From NCBI GenBank assembly GCA_963667435.1, contig OY763414.1:2232001-2296000 (forward strand): a stretch of DNA of 64,000 bases, read 5' to 3'. Shown here piece by piece: positions 60,533 through 64,000 of the stretch. Numbering within the stretch: the first letter of the stretch is position 1; every line of letters starts with the position of its first letter. Source of the stretch: Marispirochaeta sp963667435. GTDB taxonomy: Bacteria > Spirochaetota > Spirochaetia > JC444 > Marispirochaetaceae. A program made the position numbers and the translations under genes. The notes below the pieces were generated by a model that saw only the letters and a list, made by a program, of their open reading frames with translations, had not been told where the DNA came from and did no database searches.

Positions 60533-61078
60533 GTGTCAACTTCAGAAGAGAAAATTCCGAAAAATGAGCATACAGGTGCTATACTGAAGAAGGTAATGAA
60601 AAAGATGCTAGTACGTGCGGGTATACATGGAATCGCCCTGGAACAGGAATCTCAACTGCCTATTGTTTTACTGAAAACTTCCAGCCCCGAGGGAATCCTT
60701 CCCATTCCGGTAGGCCCGTCGGAAGCAAGCTCTATTATTGTCGAAATAGAAGGCGTGCACCCGCCCCGTCCTTTGCCCCATGATTTGATTGCAGATATTT
60801 TCAGACGTCACCATTTTGTTATGGAGTACTGCGAAATCCGTGACCAGTTAGACGACTTTTTCACCGCCTACATACACTACCGCCGCCGTTTCCGCAAATT
60901 CTGCATGGAAGTCCGGCCAAGTGATGCCATCGCCATGGCTCTGAAACTGGAAACTCCCATGATGGTAAATCCTGAACTCCTCGCCCGGGGAGAATCCGAA
61001 GCAGAGGTCTTCGGCTACCTTCATGGCGACGATATCCTGCTCCTGGAACCTTCACATTTGAAAAACGAAGCAGTCTGA
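60533..61078 (+). CDS. Bifunctional nuclease domain protein (DUF151)
   Basis: A 181-aa protein with the DUF151/BFN fold (about residues 30-160): LPIVLLKTSSPEGILPIPVGPSEASSI and PPRPLPHDL, followed by VRPSDAIAMALKLETPM, then an acidic C-terminal stretch. BFN proteins have RNase/DNase activity in plants and bacteria. Start is uncertain; several in-frame GTGs (60512-60533) exist, and I choose 60533 because GGAGG is 5 nt upstream. Confidence 0.85.
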   Translation: MSTSEEKIPKNEHTGAILKKVMKKMLVRAGIHGIALEQESQLPIVLLKTSSPEGILPIPVGPSEASSIIVEIEGVHPPRPLPHDLIADIFRRHHFVMEYCEIRDQLDDFFTAYIHYRRRFRKFCMEVRPSDAIAMALKLETPMMVNPELLARGESEAEVFGYLHGDDILLLEPSHLKNEAV

Positions 61079-61141
61079 AAGCCTCATCCCGGGGGCATCC
61101 AGGTTGACCTCGGCACCCATATTCCGGGATAATCGGTGTAC

Positions 61142-62752
61142 ATGAAGAAATACATATTCGTCACCGGCGGAGTATGCTCCAGTCTCGGTAAAGGTATAGC
61201 CGCTTCCTCTCTGGGAAGCCTTTTGGAATGCCGCGGACTCAAGGTCCGCATGATCAAGATTGACCCCTACATTAACGTTGACGCGGGAACCATGAGCCCC
61301 TATCAGCATGGGGAAGTGTATGTCACCGATGACGGTGCGGAAACCGACCTGGATCTGGGAAACTATGCACGCTTTACCAACAGCCCATTAAGTCAGGCAA
61401 ACTCCATCACCACCGGACAGGTTTACCAGTCGGTAATAACCAAGGAGCGGGAAGGCCGCTATCTGGGAAGAACCGTACAGGTGATTCCTCATATAACCGA
61501 TGAAATCAAACAGCGGATTTTCCGCATAGGTGAAGCACAGGAAGCCGACGTAACCATCATTGAGGTGGGAGGTACTGTCGGCGATATTGAGAGTATCCCG
61601 TTTCTGGAAGCTGCACGGCAGTTCAGCCACGACGTGGGAAAAGGTAATGTAATCTTCGTCCACCTCACTCTGGTTCCGGAAGTTACCGGCGGTGAAATGA
61701 AAACAAAGCCTACCCAGCACTCTGTTAAGCAGCTCCTGGAAATCGGTATTGTTCCGGATATGCTCCTTTGCCGTTCCACCAAGCCCCTGGAAGAGAGCAT
61801 GCGGTCAAAAATCGCCCTCTTTACCAATGTCGATGACGAAGCGGTAATTTCAGCCCACGATGCGGCCTCAACCATTTATGAAATTCCCATTGCATACCAC
61901 AACGAAGGTCTTGATGATATTGCCGTGGCAAAATTGGGCATTGAAACCCAGCCCATCGATCTGAGTGCGTGGGAAAAGGTTGTATCAACACTCAAGGATG
62001 CCGAGCACACCGTAAAGATCGCTCTGGTGGGCAAATATATCGATCTCAACGATACCTACAAATCAGTGCATGAAGCCCTCTATCACGGAGGTATTGCCAA
62101 CAATGTAAAAGTAGACATCATCAAGGTTGATGCGGAGCATCTGGAAAAAACCGACAATCCCGGTGAGTACCTTGAAGGAGCCCATGGAATACTTATTCCC
62201 GGTGGATTCGGCCAGCGGGGAATCAACGGCATGGTAAAAGCTGCCCAATACGCCCGTCAGCAGGCTGTTCCCTGTTTCGGCATCTGTCTTGGCCTACAGG
62301 TGATGGTTATTGAATATGCCCGGAATGTTCTCGGTATTGATGATGCAGATTCATCTGAATTCTCTCCCGATGGTAAAAATTCCGTTATAAGTCTCCTGGA
62401 GGAGCAGGTTGATGTTACCCATTACGGTGGAACCATGAGACTCGGCCGCAGTGAGACCCACCTGAATCCGGAAACAATGATCCGTGATATCTACGGCAGT
62501 GAGACAGTTTTCGAGCGCCACAGACACCGCTATGAAGTATCGAATAAATACCGGGACCAGCTGGAAAGCGAAGGTCTGATTATCTGTGGACTCACCCCGG
62601 ACAAGGCTCTAGTGGAATCAGTGCAGTGGCCGGACCATCCCTGGGGAATCGGCGTTCAGTTTCACCCGGAGTTTCAGTCCAAACCGACAGAATCACACCC
62701 TCTTTTCCGCAGCTTTATTGCCGCAAGTAACGAGGTACGGGGCAGGAAGTGA
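61142..62752 (+). CDS. pyrG: CTP synthase
   Basis: It aminates UTP to CTP using glutamine. The 536-aa protein has the N-terminal synthetase domain (KYIFVTGGVCSSLGKG, then DPYINVDAGTMSP) and the C-terminal amidotransferase with the nucleophile Cys in CFGICLGLQ and His/Glu in QFHPEFQS. Length is normal. Start is the ATG giving MKKYIF; a GTG two codons earlier is possible. Its stop overlaps the next start (GTGA). Confidence 0.96.
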   Translation: MKKYIFVTGGVCSSLGKGIAASSLGSLLECRGLKVRMIKIDPYINVDAGTMSPYQHGEVYVTDDGAETDLDLGNYARFTNSPLSQANSITTGQVYQSVITKEREGRYLGRTVQVIPHITDEIKQRIFRIGEAQEADVTIIEVGGTVGDIESIPFLEAARQFSHDVGKGNVIFVHLTLVPEVTGGEMKTKPTQHSVKQLLEIGIVPDMLLCRSTKPLEESMRSKIALFTNVDDEAVISAHDAASTIYEIPIAYHNEGLDDIAVAKLGIETQPIDLSAWEKVVSTLKDAEHTVKIALVGKYIDLNDTYKSVHEALYHGGIANNVKVDIIKVDAEHLEKTDNPGEYLEGAHGILIPGGFGQRGINGMVKAAQYARQQAVPCFGICLGLQVMVIEYARNVLGIDDADSSEFSPDGKNSVISLLEEQVDVTHYGGTMRLGRSETHLNPETMIRDIYGSETVFERHRHRYEVSNKYRDQLESEGLIICGLTPDKALVESVQWPDHPWGIGVQFHPEFQSKPTESHPLFRSFIAASNEVRGRK

Positions 62753-63333
62753 CTCGGGCTGTCAAAGTCCCTTTCATGCTGCGATACTCCCTGCTTGTGC
62801 TCTCCCTGCTCTCCACCGCATGCAGCCTGGACTACCAGGAACTCGCGGAGGATCTGGACGAAAATACCCCGGCTGTAGAGATGCTGGGGGTTCAGCTTGT
62901 GAGCGTGGAAAACGACAGGGAACACTCCAGAGTTGAGGCCGAAAGACTTGCGGACTTTGACAAAATCTACAAACGAACAATAAGCGGTGGAATATTCACC
63001 GAGTATGATGATCAGGGAGAAATAAGCGCACAAGGAGAAGCGGATCTGATAAGCATTGATACCAGAACCGACAATGCGGTTCTTGAAGGCAACATCCGCT
63101 TCCACTCCGTAAGGGACAAGGCAACAGTTACCGCTGAGTATCTGGAATGGACCGACAGTGACCGTCTCCTCAGCGGAAATCCCACCGGTGAAGTTCTGCT
63201 GGAAAAAGAGGATGGAACGACTATCAGGGGCAACGACTTCAGTGCTGATTTCCCCTCCCGGACGTTCCGTTTCGCAGGCAGATCCTCCGGAATATGGACA
63301 GGCACAACAGAAGAGTCAGGAGACTCCGAATGA
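62749..63333 (+). CDS. lptC: LptC-like lipoprotein of the lipid export bridge
   Basis: A 194-aa protein with an N-terminal hydrophobic segment ending LSTAC (Cys25, a lipobox) and a beta-jellyroll with repeated strands (GGIFTEYDDQGEISAQGEADLI, VLEGNIRFHSVRDKATVTAEYLEW), the LptC fold. Most LptC proteins are anchored by a membrane helix, so a lipid anchor is noteworthy. GTG start overlapping pyrG stop; its stop overlaps the following ATG. In a spirochaete the exported lipid may not be classical LPS. Confidence 0.8.
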   Translation: MTRAVKVPFMLRYSLLVLSLLSTACSLDYQELAEDLDENTPAVEMLGVQLVSVENDREHSRVEAERLADFDKIYKRTISGGIFTEYDDQGEISAQGEADLISIDTRTDNAVLEGNIRFHSVRDKATVTAEYLEWTDSDRLLSGNPTGEVLLEKEDGTTIRGNDFSADFPSRTFRFAGRSSGIWTGTTEESGDSE

Positions 63334-64000
63334 AGGGCATACTCCTGAAATTGATAATACTGCTCCTTGTGTTCCATCCAGCGCCGTTCTCATACGCTGA
63401 AAACCAGTTGACTTTTTCAGCCGACTCTACGGTTGCCCGCTTTGCCGCAGGCAAGGAAGAGACGGATCTTATCGGTAACGCCAGAGTGGAAACCGATGAG
63501 ATAGAGATATCAGCAGATCAGATTGAACTCTTCGGCAAAGATTTCCGTTACCTCCGCTGCAGCGGTTCGGTTGAGCTTAACCATAAGACACGGGATTTCC
63601 AGATATCCTCCGCCCAACTTTTTGTTGACCGTGACGAGGAAATTTCCAGAATCACCGGCTATGCAGAAATGCAGGATGGTGCCAACGGACTGCTTATCCG
63701 GGGCAGCTTTTTTGAAGACCGGGGTGGGGAAGAAGGGATAACCCTCATCCAGATGGGTGTACGTATAATGAAAATCGCCGACGGCGAGGTAATGATCTGC
63801 CGATCCGAGTTTGCCCGCTATTTCCGGGACCGCAAGATTCTGGAGTTGTCCGGGCTGCCCCGGGTGGACTGGAAAGGCGATGTATACCAGGCTGCAAGAA
63901 TTCTTATCGACCTTGAGACCGACGAAATACGCCTGGAGGGTCAGGTTACGGGAACCGTTGAAACGGAAGAAGCTCCGGAAGTACCGGAAGCTCCCCCGGA
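63330..64000 (+). CDS. lptA: LptA/OstA-like periplasmic protein (partial at right edge)
   Basis: An ATG overlapping the lptC stop (ATGA) opens a frame with no stop to the window end (223 codons seen). The signal peptide (residues 1-24, ending SYAEN) is followed by OstA-type strands: DLIGNARVETDEIEISADQIELFG, LRCSGSVEL, ISSAQLFVDRDEEISRITGYAEMQ. A second similar set begins near residue 140, so it may be a two-domain version. It ends in a Pro/Glu-rich linker (EAPEVPEAPP), hinting at another domain further on. Confidence 0.8.
   Translation, partial: MKGILLKLIILLLVFHPAPFSYAENQLTFSADSTVARFAAGKEETDLIGNARVETDEIEISADQIELFGKDFRYLRCSGSVELNHKTRDFQISSAQLFVDRDEEISRITGYAEMQDGANGLLIRGSFFEDRGGEEGITLIQMGVRIMKIADGEVMICRSEFARYFRDRKILELSGLPRVDWKGDVYQAARILIDLETDEIRLEGQVTGTVETEEAPEVPEAPP

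Noticed and set aside
1..64000. tRNA, rRNA, prophage or defence-system genes
   Set aside because: I looked through intergenic stretches and gene products and found nothing supportable.

Overview
The window looks like chromosomal DNA of a free-living, motile, probably anaerobic spirochaete (Spirochaetaceae-like, moderate GC). The evidence is indirect: exported beta-barrel proteins and lipoproteins of unknown family, a Na+-pumping oxaloacetate decarboxylase with GTP-type PEP carboxykinase, chemotaxis genes cheR/cheB, an Lpt lipid-export pair, small Bdr-like coiled-coil membrane proteins, and a large acidic-repeat/TPR membrane protein resembling those of the spirochaetal periplasmic flagellar collar. 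Taxonomy is inference; no rRNA or tRNA gene was seen.

Region by region. 1-2.4 kb: 5' end of glmS (runs off the left edge), a cyclic-nucleotide-binding regulator, a lipoprotein and a thioredoxin. 2.4-9.6 kb: a compact minus-strand tryptophan operon trpE-trpGD-trpCF-trpB-trpA, with two gene fusions, reading on into an unknown 260-aa protein and the thioredoxin; its promoter carries nested inverted repeats. 9.7-11 kb: an outer-membrane protein and a stand-alone ssb. 11.1-14.8 kb: two intact insertion sequences, an IS256-family element with an exact 8-bp target duplication and an IS21-family element inserted one base before the start codon of a small coiled-coil membrane-protein gene that is now frameshifted. 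An intact paralogue lies at 18.7 kb, and related hairpin repeats lie beside both.

15-25 kb: lipoprotein, porin-like protein with clear promoter and terminator, AT-rich unknown gene, mannose-1-phosphate guanylyltransferase, branched-chain aminotransferase, and the 1168-aa acidic/TPR protein. 25-31 kb: exported CBM48-like protein coupled to a methyltransferase, lipB-lipA, a membrane barrel and a MATE transporter. 30.7-34.8 kb: an autoregulated lacI-uxaB-uxaA operon for tagaturonate/altronate use (galacturonate route). 36.5-43 kb: a minus-strand sugar-type ABC importer with a cyclase-family hydrolase, GntR regulator and NUDIX hydrolase; substrate unknown. 43-52 kb: hydrolase, pckG, rsgA and RNHCP protein, acyl-ACP thioesterase, HIT protein, a DHH phosphoesterase broken in an 8-G run, an amidohydrolase and a GGDEF remnant. 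52.8-56.3 kb: oadGAB. 56.4-64 kb: a 41-aa membrane protein, Hsp20, a YmdB-like protein with altered metal ligands, an RseC-like protein, cheB/cheR, a DUF151 nuclease, pyrG, and lptC-lptA running off the right edge.

Carbon metabolism hangs together: uronate degradation and the ABC importer feed catabolism, while PEP carboxykinase and oxaloacetate decarboxylase work around oxaloacetate, the latter storing energy as a Na+ gradient. I see no CRISPR array, prophage or obvious defence system. The most unusual items are the YmdB-like protein lacking several metal ligands, three genes whose best start is a non-ATG/GTG/TTG codon, the G-run frameshift, and the insertion/repeat cluster around the Bdr-like genes.
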